Shown piece after piece: positions 10,121-17,196 of a DNA stretch of 64,000 nt. The notes beneath the pieces were generated by a model. The model was not told the DNA's origin. It searched no databases and was given only the letters and a program-made list of their open reading frames with translations. Both the position numbers and the translations under genes were made by a program. Within the stretch, counting starts at the first letter, position 1. Each line of letters begins with the position of its first letter. This DNA comes from Bacillota bacterium (GTDB lineage: Bacteria; Bacillota; Clostridia; Peptostreptococcales; Acidaminobacteraceae). The stretch covers positions 62,001 through 126,000 of the forward strand of contig JAOARG010000062.1 in assembly GCA_025210655.1 (NCBI GenBank), in the 5' to 3' direction.

Positions 10121-11266
10121 TTACTTCAATAACTCATAGGCTTTTGCACGTTCATTTTTATCAACTTCTAAAATATCTTCAATACTTGGATTTTCAATGT
10201 TTTCATGTTTATCCATAGCAATCTTGATAAATTTAGGAATATCATAGAATCCTATTCTATCATTTAAAAATTCATCAACCATAACTTCATTAACTGCATT
10301 TAAAACCGTTGGATATGTTCCTCCCAACTCCATGGCCCTATAAGCCAATGCCAAGCAAGGGAAAACTTCTAGATCTGGTTTTTCAAATGTTAAGGTCGCA
10401 ATCTCTGCTAGATCAAGTCTCGGAAGCTCCGACTCTACTCTATCTGGATAATCAAGTGCGTACTGAATAGGCAACCTCATATCCGGGACACCCAATTGAG
10501 CGATGATGGAACTATCTTTATATTGTACCATAGAATGTACAATACTTTGGGGATGTACCAAAACATCAATGTTATCTCCAGAAACATCAAATAACCATCT
10601 TGCTTCAATTACTTCTAAACCTTTATTCATCATTGTAGATGAGTCAATTGTAATTTTACTTCCCATATCCCAGTTCGGATGTTTTAGAGCCTCTTTCTTA
10701 CTTACATTTAACAAATCTTCCTTACTTCTTCCTCTAAAGGGACCCCCAGATGCGGTTAAAATAATTTTTTCTACTGAGCTATACTTATTTCCCTGTAGTG
10801 ACTGGAATATCGCACTATGCTCACTATCAACTGGATACAAGTTTACATTATTCTCTTTAACCATCTTCATAATTATCTCGCCGGAGGTAACTAGTGTTTC
10901 TTTATTTGCAAGTGCTATATCTTTACCTGCCTTAATTGCTTCTACTGTTGGAACAAGTCCAATATTTCCTACCATCGCAGTTACAACAATATCTGTAGAT
11001 TTTTCAGTAACTAATTTTACTAATCCTTCTATTCCTGAAAGAATTTCAACATCATGATTGATTCTGTCCTTAAGAATTTTTGCTGTATCCTTATCATAAA
11101 CACAAACCATCTTAGGTTTGAACTCCTCAATTTGTTCTTCTATCTTATCAATACTTCTATTACATGCCATTGATACAATATTAAATCTATCCTTATTATT
11201 TCTTACTATATCTAATGTTTGCTTCCCTATTGATCCTGTTGAACCCAGTAGTGAAATATTCTTCAT
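10121..11266 (-). CDS. dxr: 1-deoxy-D-xylulose 5-phosphate reductoisomerase
   Basis: Second step of the MEP isoprenoid pathway, making 2-C-methyl-D-erythritol 4-phosphate with NADPH. The N-terminal NADPH-binding motif is [14 protein letters not shown]. The metal and substrate site is visible as [11 protein letters not shown], and the flexible-loop/substrate region as [21 protein letters not shown]. An upstream GTG at 11275 is in frame, but ATG 11266 has GGAAGG 8 nt before it and places the Rossmann motif at the very N-terminus, as in the family; I therefore use 381 residues. A stem-loop separates it from cdsA. Confidence 0.97.
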   Translation of the reverse strand: MKNISLLGSTGSIGKQTLDIVRNNKDRFNIVSMACNRSIDKIEEQIEEFKPKMVCVYDKDTAKILKDRINHDVEILSGIEGLVKLVTEKSTDIVVTAMVGNIGLVPTVEAIKAGKDIALANKETLVTSGEIIMKMVKENNVNLYPVDSEHSAIFQSLQGNKYSSVEKIILTASGGPFRGRSKEDLLNVSKKEALKHPNWDMGSKITIDSSTMMNKGLEVIEARWLFDVSGDNIDVLVHPQSIVHSMVQYKDSSIIAQLGVPDMRLPIQYALDYPDRVESELPRLDLAEIATLTFEKPDLEVFPCLALAYRAMELGGTYPTVLNAVNEVMVDEFLNDRIGFYDIPKFIKIAMDKHENIENPSIEDILEVDKNERAKAYELLK

Positions 11267-11291
11267 TTTTAACACCTTCCATAATCAAATA

Positions 11292-11321
11292 AAGGGGCGT
11301 ATCAACATGACACAGCCCCTT
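11292..11321 (-). terminator. Stem-loop just after cdsA (terminator or attenuator)
   Basis: On the minus strand AAGGGGC pairs with GCCCCTT, and inside it GTGTCA pairs with TGATAC around a 3-nt loop with one bulged T, giving a 13-bp helix. It starts 4 nt after the cdsA stop and is followed by TTTATTTGATT. Only 25 nt remain before the dxr start, too few for a separate promoter downstream, so partial termination or mRNA stabilisation is more likely than a full stop. Confidence 0.65.
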
Positions 11322-11325
11322 GAAT

Positions 11326-12114
11326 TTAAGAACAACTTAAAAAAATTCTCATAAAATAATAAACTATTGGAGTTGTAATCAAGATACTATCAAATCTATC
11401 AAGGACTCCTCCATGACCTGGCATAATATTGCCATAATCTTTTATCCCTAGGTATCTCTTCACTCCCGATGCTATTAAGTCACCGATTTGAGATAATACT
11501 GATCCTACTATACCAAGTAGAATTGACCAGTATAGAAATGATGGGTTAAACATATAAGCGTAAGCAACAGATACAATTGTTGCACCTATAATACCCCCTA
11601 CTGCACCTTCTACAGTTTTTTTAGGACTGATTTCGGGAATCAATTTATGCTTGCCAAAAAACACTCCCGCAAAATACGCTGATGTGTCAGTTATCCAAGC
11701 AAGAATAAATACATACCAGATAAAGAAGTTTGAATCGTATTTCTTAATTAACACTATGTAAAAAAAGAAAAACGCTACATATACTATTCCAGATACAGTT
11801 ATTGCAAAATCAACAATATTGAGTTTCTTGTAAAATGTTACTATTGCCATTCCTATAAAAACAGCAGAAAAGCACAAGAACATCAAATACTCCATACTTA
11901 AACCAAGTCTGAAAAAGGTAAAAAATAGAGTAATGAATAACAATCCATATTTTTTTAGAGGTTTGTACTCTTTTTGTTCAAATGCATGATAATATTCCCA
12001 AACTCCTATAAGTGATACTATAAGAACACTTCCATATAGAATATCCCCACCCTTAAACATTACAAAAAACAATAGTGGTAGGGCAATAAGAGCTGATATA
12101 GTTCGTTTTACCAT
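11326..12114 (-). CDS. cdsA: Phosphatidate cytidylyltransferase CdsA
   Basis: Integral membrane enzyme making CDP-diacylglycerol from phosphatidic acid and CTP, the precursor of phosphatidylglycerol and cardiolipin. There are about seven to eight hydrophobic segments starting ISALIALPLLFFVMF. The C-terminal CDP-alcohol signature region is visible as ITDTSAYFAG, SPKKTVEG and KDYGNIMPGHGGVLDRFD. A longer reading to 12132 would put the AAGGAG ribosome site inside the protein; ATG 12114 sits 6 nt after that site and is preferred (262 residues). It follows uppS as in most Firmicutes. Confidence 0.96.
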   Translation of the reverse strand: MVKRTISALIALPLLFFVMFKGGDILYGSVLIVSLIGVWEYYHAFEQKEYKPLKKYGLLFITLFFTFFRLGLSMEYLMFLCFSAVFIGMAIVTFYKKLNIVDFAITVSGIVYVAFFFFYIVLIKKYDSNFFIWYVFILAWITDTSAYFAGVFFGKHKLIPEISPKKTVEGAVGGIIGATIVSVAYAYMFNPSFLYWSILLGIVGSVLSQIGDLIASGVKRYLGIKDYGNIMPGHGGVLDRFDSILITTPIVYYFMRIFLSCS

Positions 12115-12177
12115 AAAAATCTCCTTATACATTATAAGGGTAGCTATTACATAATTAATAAATTCCCCTATAGTTGT

Positions 12178-12885
12178 CTAAATCTTGCCAAAACGTCTCT
12201 TTCTATTTTTAAATGAATCAAGTGCTTTATGGTACTCACTTACTCCAAAGTCCGGCCATAAAGTCTCCGTAAAATACATTTCTGAATAAGCAAGTTGCCA
12301 TAGTAAGAAATTACTTATTCTTACCTCACCGCTTGTTCTGATTACAAAATCAGGATCAGGTATATTTGCCGTATAAAGGAATCTAGAGAAAATATCCTCA
12401 TCTAAATTATCGATCAACTCACTATCCCCTTGATTATAGATGCTCTTTACTGCTCGGATTATTTCATCTCTACCACCATAATTAAGGGCTATATTTAGAG
12501 TAAGTTTCGTGTTTTTATTAGTTTCTACAAGGGCCATTTCTACTTTCTCCCTTACTTTTGTAGGAAGAGCCGACATGTCACCTAATATATTTAATCTAAC
12601 ACCATTTTTATTAAGATTATTTAGTTCATTATCAATATAATTGACTAAAAGATTCATTAGTCCATTGACTTCATCTTTAGGTCTATTCCAATTTTCCGTA
12701 GAAAAAGCGTAGACAGTAAGATATTTAATTCCTAAATCTCCAGTTTCCTCAATTATTTTACGTAAACTTTCAACACCTGCTTTATGTCCAGCAATTCTTG
12801 GCATAAACCTTTTCTTGGCCCATCTGCCATTTCCGTCCATGATTATAGCAACATGTACTGGATAAGCTCCACTAATATTAGACAC
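12178..12885 (-). CDS. uppS: Undecaprenyl diphosphate synthase
   Basis: Cis-prenyltransferase that makes the C55 lipid carrier for peptidoglycan and other envelope polymers. The catalytic MDGNGRWAKKR motif is near the N-terminus and the family motifs YAFSTENWNRP, LNYGGRDEI, PDPDFVIRTSGEVRISNFLLWQ and WPDF follow. In frame, ATG 12897 has no ribosome site, whereas GTG 12885 has GGAGG 5 nt upstream, so I choose GTG (235 residues); the longer form adds only MEVE. It is upstream of cdsA. A large palindrome and a terminator-like hairpin lie between it and the preceding gene. Confidence 0.95.
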   Translation of the reverse strand: MSNISGAYPVHVAIIMDGNGRWAKKRFMPRIAGHKAGVESLRKIIEETGDLGIKYLTVYAFSTENWNRPKDEVNGLMNLLVNYIDNELNNLNKNGVRLNILGDMSALPTKVREKVEMALVETNKNTKLTLNIALNYGGRDEIIRAVKSIYNQGDSELIDNLDEDIFSRFLYTANIPDPDFVIRTSGEVRISNFLLWQLAYSEMYFTETLWPDFGVSEYHKALDSFKNRKRRFGKI

Positions 12886-12907
12886 TTCTACCTCCATAAT
12901 TTCAATG

Positions 12908-12972
12908 CATAGTATAAAAATTCAGCAAGTATTTATTCACTGCTAATATAATTGCTCAATTATTATACTATG
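12908..12972. repeat. 65-bp imperfect palindrome upstream of uppS
   Basis: Arms 12908-12931 and 12949-12972 match as inverted repeats at 21 of 24 positions (outer part CATAGTATA / TATACTATG), with a 17-nt spacer. It lies 23 nt upstream of the chosen uppS start. A minus-strand TATAAT (12962-12967) lies in the distal arm, so this may be an operator-like promoter element, a structured leader or a small MITE-like insertion. No clear -35 partner was found. Confidence 0.55.
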
Positions 12973-13008
12973 ATATCTATCATACAATATTTTTACTTGT
13001 GAAAATGG

Positions 13009-13035
13009 CCCATGGCATGTAAAACACACCATGGG
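13009..13035 (-). terminator. Terminator-like hairpin after the 67-residue gene
   Basis: A perfect 7-bp stem, CCCATGG / CCATGGG, with a 13-nt loop that can add TGT/ACA pairs. It follows the small gene by 12 nt and is followed on the minus strand by CCATTTTCAC, a weak U-tract. It probably ends the pyrH-frr transcript. Confidence 0.55.
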
Positions 13036-13046
13036 TTAATTAAACT

Positions 13047-13250
13047 CTATATTTCAGTAGCATATATTATGATACTTTTTTCCTTTATGATAACCTTTAT
13101 GATTCTTTCATCAATTTGAAAAATACTTTCATGTGTTCTGTAAGTATCCCTATCAACTTTGATTATTTCAACTTCATAATCAAGCATTTTTTCTTTAATC
13201 AACGAAAGACCGTCATCTAACTTATACCCTACTAAATCAATGGCTTTCAT
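13047..13250 (-). CDS. Small conserved-position protein of unknown function (67 aa)
   Basis: I do not recognise this protein with certainty. It lies 5 nt after frr and before the uppS block, so it is very likely co-transcribed and translated with pyrH-frr. The first half (DLVGYKLDDGLSLIKEKML) resembles the opening beta-alpha unit of a PASTA-like fold, and the second half is beta-strand-rich with many Ile and Lys (IIKVIIKEKSIIIYATEI). There is no signal peptide and no membrane helix. Codon and base usage look like those of its neighbours. A soluble cytoplasmic protein is likely; no function is proposed. Confidence 0.75.
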   Translation of the reverse strand: MKAIDLVGYKLDDGLSLIKEKMLDYEVEIIKVDRDTYRTHESIFQIDERIIKVIIKEKSIIIYATEI

Positions 13251-13255
13251 AAAAA

Positions 13256-13813
13256 TTATACTGCCATTATTTCTTCTTCTTTTTGTGAAACAAGACTATC
13301 TACTGTAACAATATACTTGTCAGTAGCTTTTTGTACCTCATCAAGAGATTTCTTTAAATCGTCCTCAGTTATTTCATTAGACTTTTCAAGTTTCTTAAGC
13401 TTTTCATTAGCTTCTCTTCTTTCATTTCTAATAGCAACTTTAGAATCTTCACCCATCTTCTTAACTAGTTTAGTTAAGTCTTTTCTACGCTCTTCAGTTA
13501 ACATAGGAATACTTAATCTAATTACTTTACCGTCATTAGCTGGATTAAGACCAAGATCTGAATTTAATATTGCCTTTTCAATATCTCCAATAGCAGAAAC
13601 ATCGTATGGACTAATTTGAAGTAATCTTGGTTCTGGAGCAGAAATACCTGCTAATTGATTTAGTGGTGTCAAAGAACCATAGTACTCTACAGAAATTCTG
13701 TCAAGTAATGATGGATTAGCTTTTCCAGCTCTAACTGTGTGAAGTTCATCTTTTAATACATTTATTGTCTTTGTCATTTTGTCATCAATTAATTTTTGTA
13801 TTTCATTTAACAT
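13256..13813 (-). CDS. frr: Ribosome recycling factor
   Basis: Splits post-termination ribosomes together with EF-G. Its 185 residues match the family. The long coiled-coil domain I is visible at both ends (ELHTVRAGKANPSLLDRI near the start; EERRKDLTKLVKKMGEDSK and RREANEKLKKLEKS near the end), flanking the small beta domain II (YGSLTPLNQLAGISAPEPR). Its start overlaps the pyrH stop by one base, so the two genes are coupled. The pyrH-frr pair after rpsB-tsf is the normal bacterial arrangement. Confidence 0.98.
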   Translation of the reverse strand: MLNEIQKLIDDKMTKTINVLKDELHTVRAGKANPSLLDRISVEYYGSLTPLNQLAGISAPEPRLLQISPYDVSAIGDIEKAILNSDLGLNPANDGKVIRLSIPMLTEERRKDLTKLVKKMGEDSKVAIRNERREANEKLKKLEKSNEITEDDLKKSLDEVQKATDKYIVTVDSLVSQKEEEIMAV

Positions 13814-14526
13814 TAAAATTCCTCCCTAATTCTTGTTCCAACATTTTCGCCTAGACATACTCTTTTGATTCCATCTTTTTCATCAAGACCAAATACATCA
13901 ATTGACATATTGTTATCCATGCACAATGTCACAGCAGTAAAATCCATAACGTTTAGCTTGTTACTTAAAATATCTAAGTATGTAAGCTTGTCAAATTTCT
14001 TTGCTTCATTATGAATTGCCGGATCCTTGTCATATACACCATCGACGTTTTTAGCTAATAATAGTGCATCTGCACTTATTTCAACTGATCTAAGTGCTGC
14101 AGCAGTATCTGTAGAAAAATATGGATTTCCAGTACCTGCAGCAAAAATTACTACTTTCTTCTCAGAAAGGTATCTTACTGCATTATTTCTTACGAAAGGC
14201 TCTGCGATTTGAGTCATATGGATAGATGACATAACCTTAGCTTCAATTTCATTATTTATGAATCCATCCTGTAGTGCTAGGGCATTCATTACAGTTGCAA
14301 GCATTCCCATATAGTCAGCTGTAGTTCTTTCCATATTTTCACTTGTTCTACCTCTCCAGAAGTTTCCTCCACCAATTACAATGGCAACCTCAATACCAAG
14401 ATCCAATATTTCTTTTACATCTTTAACTACTTTCTGTACCATTACATCGTCTATACTGGCATTCTTACCACCTGACAATGCCTCACCACTAATCTTTATC
14501 ATAATTCTATCATAAATCCTATCCAA
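13813..14526 (-). CDS. pyrH: Uridylate kinase
   Basis: Hexameric bacterial UMP kinase of the amino-acid-kinase fold, phosphorylating UMP to UDP. Visible motifs are IMIKISGEALSG near the N-terminus, the IVIGGGNFWRG loop, TADYMGMLATVMNALALQD and the ATP-site segment LLAKNVDGVYDKDP. The start is TTG at 14526, with GGAGG 8 nt upstream; the next ATG would remove the first eight residues. It is separated from tsf by a strong terminator, so it should have its own promoter in 14527-14602, which I could not assign. Confidence 0.97.
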   Translation of the reverse strand: MDRIYDRIMIKISGEALSGGKNASIDDVMVQKVVKDVKEILDLGIEVAIVIGGGNFWRGRTSENMERTTADYMGMLATVMNALALQDGFINNEIEAKVMSSIHMTQIAEPFVRNNAVRYLSEKKVVIFAAGTGNPYFSTDTAAALRSVEISADALLLAKNVDGVYDKDPAIHNEAKKFDKLTYLDILSNKLNVMDFTAVTLCMDNNMSIDVFGLDEKDGIKRVCLGENVGTRIREEF

Positions 14527-14602
14527 TGTTCAAACCTCCATATAATAATTCTACATTTATTCTGTTAATTCCTTTATACTCATACCCAAATTTATTTAAC
14601 TT

Positions 14603-14633
14603 TAAAAAATGAGAACACAAATGTGTTCCCATT
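14603..14633 (-). terminator. Strong intrinsic terminator after tsf
   Basis: On the minus strand AATGGGAACACA pairs with TGTGTTCTCATT (one G-T pair) around a 2-nt apex, followed at once by a run of six T (14603-14608). It ends the rpsB-tsf transcript upstream of pyrH. Confidence 0.9.
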
Positions 14634-14655
14634 TTAATTAACATATTGGTTTTTA

Positions 14656-15303
14656 TTATGACATTTGCTTAGCTACTTCTTCAGCAAAGTTCTCTTCTTT
14701 CTTCTCAAGACCTTCCCCTACTTCGTATCTAGTGAATCTTCTGATGTTTAAGTTTTCACCAATCTTAGCAATTTTTTCTTTTAATAATTGCTCGATAGTC
14801 ATATCTGGGTCCTTGATGAAAGCTTGCTCAAGTAAACAAACTTCTTTGTAGTACTTGTTGATTCTTCCAACTACCATTTTTTCAACGATTTGAGCTGGTT
14901 TTCCTTCGTTAAGAGCTTGTTGAGTAAGGATTTCCTTCTCTTTTTCAATCTCATCAGCAGGAACTTCTTCTCTTCTAACATACTTAGGGTTAGCAGCAGC
15001 GATTTGCATAGCTACGTCCTTAGTGAATGCTTGGAATTCTTCGTTCTTAGCAACGAAATCAGTTTCAGAGTTGATTTCTACAAGAACACCAATTCTTCCA
15101 CCACCGTGGATATATGATACAACAGAACCTTCAGCAGCAATTCTATCTGCTTTTTTAGCAGCCTTAGCAAGTCCTCTTTCTCTAAGTAACTTGATTGCCT
15201 CATCTATGTTTCCATCAGTTTCAGTTAATACTTTCTTACACTCAAGCATACCTGCACCAGTAGCTTGTCTTAATTCTTTAACCATAGAAGCTGTAACAGC
15301 CAT
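14656..15303 (-). CDS. tsf: Elongation factor Ts, short form
   Basis: Nucleotide exchange factor for EF-Tu. The N-terminal UBA-like domain ([19 protein letters not shown]) and the [10 protein letters not shown] motif, which carries the Mg-displacing Asp-Phe, are intact. At 215 residues it is clearly shorter than the ~290-300 residues of Bacillus or E. coli EF-Ts and corresponds to the Thermus-like short type with a single core subdomain. The final segment ([18 protein letters not shown]) is the normal C-terminal end, so this is a natural short form and not a truncation. It is 73 nt after rpsB, with a hairpin between them. Confidence 0.96.
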   Translation of the reverse strand: MAVTASMVKELRQATGAGMLECKKVLTETDGNIDEAIKLLRERGLAKAAKKADRIAAEGSVVSYIHGGGRIGVLVEINSETDFVAKNEEFQAFTKDVAMQIAAANPKYVRREEVPADEIEKEKEILTQQALNEGKPAQIVEKMVVGRINKYYKEVCLLEQAFIKDPDMTIEQLLKEKIAKIGENLNIRRFTRYEVGEGLEKKEENFAEEVAKQMS

Positions 15304-15340
15304 TACAATTCCTCCTTATATATGTTTGATTACTATACAA

Positions 15341-15364
15341 AGGGGTAAGATTCATCTTACCCCT
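15341..15364 (-). terminator. Hairpin between rpsB and tsf (attenuator or processing site)
   Basis: A perfect 10-bp stem, AGGGGTAAGA / TCTTACCCCT, with a 4-nt loop. On the minus strand it is followed by TTGTATAGT, a poor U-tract. It is located 12 nt after the rpsB stop and could set the S2:EF-Ts ratio by partial termination or by stabilising the rpsB 3' end. Confidence 0.65.
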
Positions 15365-15376
15365 AAAATTCTTAAA

Positions 15377-16102
15377 TTATTCAGCAGCAGCCTCTGTAGC
15401 TGGCTCTTCTGCCATTTCTTCACCTTGTCTTCCTTCGATAACTGCATCAGCCATTTTTGAAGCGATAAGCTTAACAGCTCTGATTGCATCGTCATTTCCA
15501 GGAATTACGTAATCGATCTCATCTGGATCACAGTTAGTATCAACGATACCTACTGTAGGAATACCAAGCTTCTTAGCTTCTAAGATAGCAATTTTCTCTT
15601 TCTTAGGATCAACAACGAAGATAGCATCAGGAATTCCACCCATATCTTTGATTCCGCCTAAGAATCTCTCAAGTCTATCTCTTTGAGCTTTTAACTTGAT
15701 TACTTCTTTCTTAGGAAGTACGTCAAATCTTCCGTCTTCTTCCATTTTGTTGATGTTCTCAAGTAACTTGATTCTCTTCTTGATTGTACCGAAGTTAGTA
15801 AGCATTCCACCTAACCATCTTTGGTTTACATAGTACATTCCACATCTCTTAGCTTCACTAGCGATAGCATCTTGAGCTTGCTTCTTAGTACCTACAAAAA
15901 GGATTTTCTTTCCTTCTTCTGAAAGAGACTTAACGTAGCTGTAAGCTTCGTCAACCTTCTTAGCAGTTTTTTGTAAATCTACGATGTAGATTCCGTTTCT
16001 TTCTGTAAAGATGTACTTAGCCATTTTAGGGTTCCATCTTCTAGTTTGGTGTCCAAAGTGTACACCAGCTTCTAATAAAGCTTTCATTGAAATTACTGAC
16101 AT
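15377..16102 (-). CDS. rpsB: 30S ribosomal protein S2
   Basis: Ribosomal protein of the small-subunit head-platform junction. The 241-residue sequence has the family opening [22 protein letters not shown] and signatures [24 protein letters not shown], and [12 protein letters not shown] with [14 protein letters not shown]. The short C-terminal tail is acidic and alanine-rich. AAGGAGG precedes the ATG. It starts the rpsB-tsf operon from a good sigma-A promoter about 100 nt upstream, with a foldable leader in between. Confidence 0.99.
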   Translation of the reverse strand: MSVISMKALLEAGVHFGHQTRRWNPKMAKYIFTERNGIYIVDLQKTAKKVDEAYSYVKSLSEEGKKILFVGTKKQAQDAIASEAKRCGMYYVNQRWLGGMLTNFGTIKKRIKLLENINKMEEDGRFDVLPKKEVIKLKAQRDRLERFLGGIKDMGGIPDAIFVVDPKKEKIAILEAKKLGIPTVGIVDTNCDPDEIDYVIPGNDDAIRAVKLIASKMADAVIEGRQGEEMAEEPATEAAAE

Positions 16103-16129
16103 TTCTTTTCCTCCTTAGTTTTTACCTCC

Positions 16130-16183
16130 GAACTTTTCATCTTTTGCAAGTACTCGTGAGCAACTCTTGAAAAATCAAAGTCC
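16130..16183 (-). promoter_or_regulatory. Candidate structured 5' leader of rpsB
   Basis: Between the promoter and the rpsB ribosome site the RNA can form an outer helix (GGACTTT at 16177-16183 with AAAGTTC at 16130-16136, one G-U pair). It can also form a nested CAAG/CTTG helix (16166-16169 with 16147-16150) or an alternative GAG/CTC hairpin. Such leaders often bind the encoded ribosomal protein. This is an inference from pairing only. Confidence 0.4.
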
Positions 16184-16206
16184 GTGTGTATTAAATAACC
16201 CAAATA

Positions 16207-16236
16207 ATTATAACACAATAACTTTATAAATATCAA
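16207..16236 (-). promoter_or_regulatory. Sigma-A promoter of rpsB-tsf
   Basis: On the minus strand, TTGATA (16231-16236), an 18-nt spacer, then TATAAT (16207-16212). Transcription would start near 16200, giving a leader of about 100 nt before rpsB. Confidence 0.75.
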
Positions 16237-16268
16237 GGTCATTTTTGTATTTTTCTTAAATATAATAA

Positions 16269-16304
16269 AGGTTTGTTTCAGCAGTATACTTCTAAAACAA
16301 ACCT
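16269..16304 (-). terminator. Terminator at the end of the fla/che operon
   Basis: A perfect 10-bp stem, AGGTTTGTTT / AAACAAACCT, with a 16-nt loop, begins inside the stop codon of the last operon gene. On the minus strand it is followed by TTATTATATTT. On the plus strand it is followed by ATTTTTT, but no plus-strand gene ends here. Confidence 0.7.
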
Positions 16305-16839
16305 ATTTTTTAATATTGATAAATAATTCCACTTCACCTATGCCAATATTAAGGACTCTAGCTATTTCACTTGGGGATTTTCCAAGCTTGTGAAGATATT
16401 TAACTTTTTCTCTGGTTGTAGTCCCTTTTTCCAACTGATTATTCGAATCATGATTTTCAAAGGAAATTTTTTGATACTTATTTTCTTTATCATTGCTCTC
16501 ATTTTTTTCATTTATCTCACTTCTGAGATCTTTTTTCATTTTCTTCTGAACTTTTTTTACATTATCATTAGCTTTTTTAAGGGACTGAATCTCATTATAC
16601 ATCAACTGTAATTCTTTATCATGTACGGAGTAATTCCCCTCAAGCTCATTACATATTTCATAGAATGACTCATTCATCTCATTTAGAGTTTTTTCCATGT
16701 TATGAATATACTGAATTATGTCCGAGCTATTGTTAAAAGACTGTGCATTAGAATTTGATTTTTTTAGTTCTCTTCCTAATAGTGATAATGAAATAAAAAT
16801 CAGGATACTTCCTGAAACTATCATAAAATAATTTAACAT
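16303..16839 (-). CDS. SwrB-like membrane-anchored protein at the end of the fla/che operon
   Basis: A 178-residue protein with one N-terminal membrane helix (FMIVSGSILIFISLSLL, about 5-21). A charged, probably coiled-coil cytoplasmic part follows (about 40-115), then a C-terminal helix-turn-helix-like segment (KVKYLHKLGKSPSEIARVLNIG, about 144-165). The same order occurs in SwrB/YlxL of B. subtilis, which lies at the same place after sigD and promotes maturation of the flagellar export gate. Sequence similarity is not strong enough by eye to be certain, so I give no symbol. It is the last gene of the operon, 7 nt after the basic protein gene. Confidence 0.75.
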   Translation of the reverse strand: MLNYFMIVSGSILIFISLSLLGRELKKSNSNAQSFNNSSDIIQYIHNMEKTLNEMNESFYEICNELEGNYSVHDKELQLMYNEIQSLKKANDNVKKVQKKMKKDLRSEINEKNESNDKENKYQKISFENHDSNNQLEKGTTTREKVKYLHKLGKSPSEIARVLNIGIGEVELFINIKK

Positions 16840-16846
16840 AAGTCAC

Positions 16847-17173
16847 CTATATTTTCATATCAAATTTGGATGTTGAAAAAGAATCATTCTTCTTTTTAAG
16901 ACTTTCTTCTTTTTCTTTAGAAGATTTTTTTTCTTTCCCCTTATTTTTTTTGTCCTTTGGATTTCTTTCCCTTCTGTCCTGTGCTTTGACTTTCGGATTA
17001 TCTTTTGTCTCTTTTCTATCTACTTTTTTTTGTTTTAGATCTGTTTTTTTGGCATTTTCACTTTGCTGGTCAGCTGCTGCATTGACCTGCCTATTTTCAA
17101 TACCCTTTTGATTTTCATTGACTTTTTGAATTTTTGGCATCATAACCTGCATATCTATAGGCCTAATAGGCAT
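16847..17173 (-). CDS. Lysine-rich small protein of the fla/che operon, unknown function
   Basis: A 108-residue protein with a short hydrophobic-hydrophilic N-terminal motif (MPIRPIDMQVMMPKIQKV). After it comes an almost entirely charged, low-complexity body dominated by Lys, Glu, Asp, Asn and Gln (about residues 25-100). It is predicted to be disordered and very basic, with no membrane segment or signal peptide. I do not know its function. The N-terminal motif looks like the only constrained part and may be a docking peptide. It lies between fapA and the SwrB-like gene, 7 nt before the latter, so it is part of the motility operon. Confidence 0.75.
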   Translation of the reverse strand: MPIRPIDMQVMMPKIQKVNENQKGIENRQVNAAADQQSENAKKTDLKQKKVDRKETKDNPKVKAQDRRERNPKDKKNKGKEKKSSKEKEESLKKKNDSFSTSKFDMKI

Positions 17174-17196
17174 AAAACCACCCCGCTAAAATTCAA

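Noticed and set aside
10503..11057. Plus-strand open frame of 184 codons opposite dxr
   Set aside because: It lies entirely antisense to a clearly conserved enzyme, is Ser/Ile/Leu/Pro-rich in the way antisense frames are, and has no ribosome site.
14656..15303. EF-Ts as a truncated pseudogene because of its short length
   Set aside because: Both the N-terminal catalytic part and the normal C-terminal module are present, and short EF-Ts forms are known.
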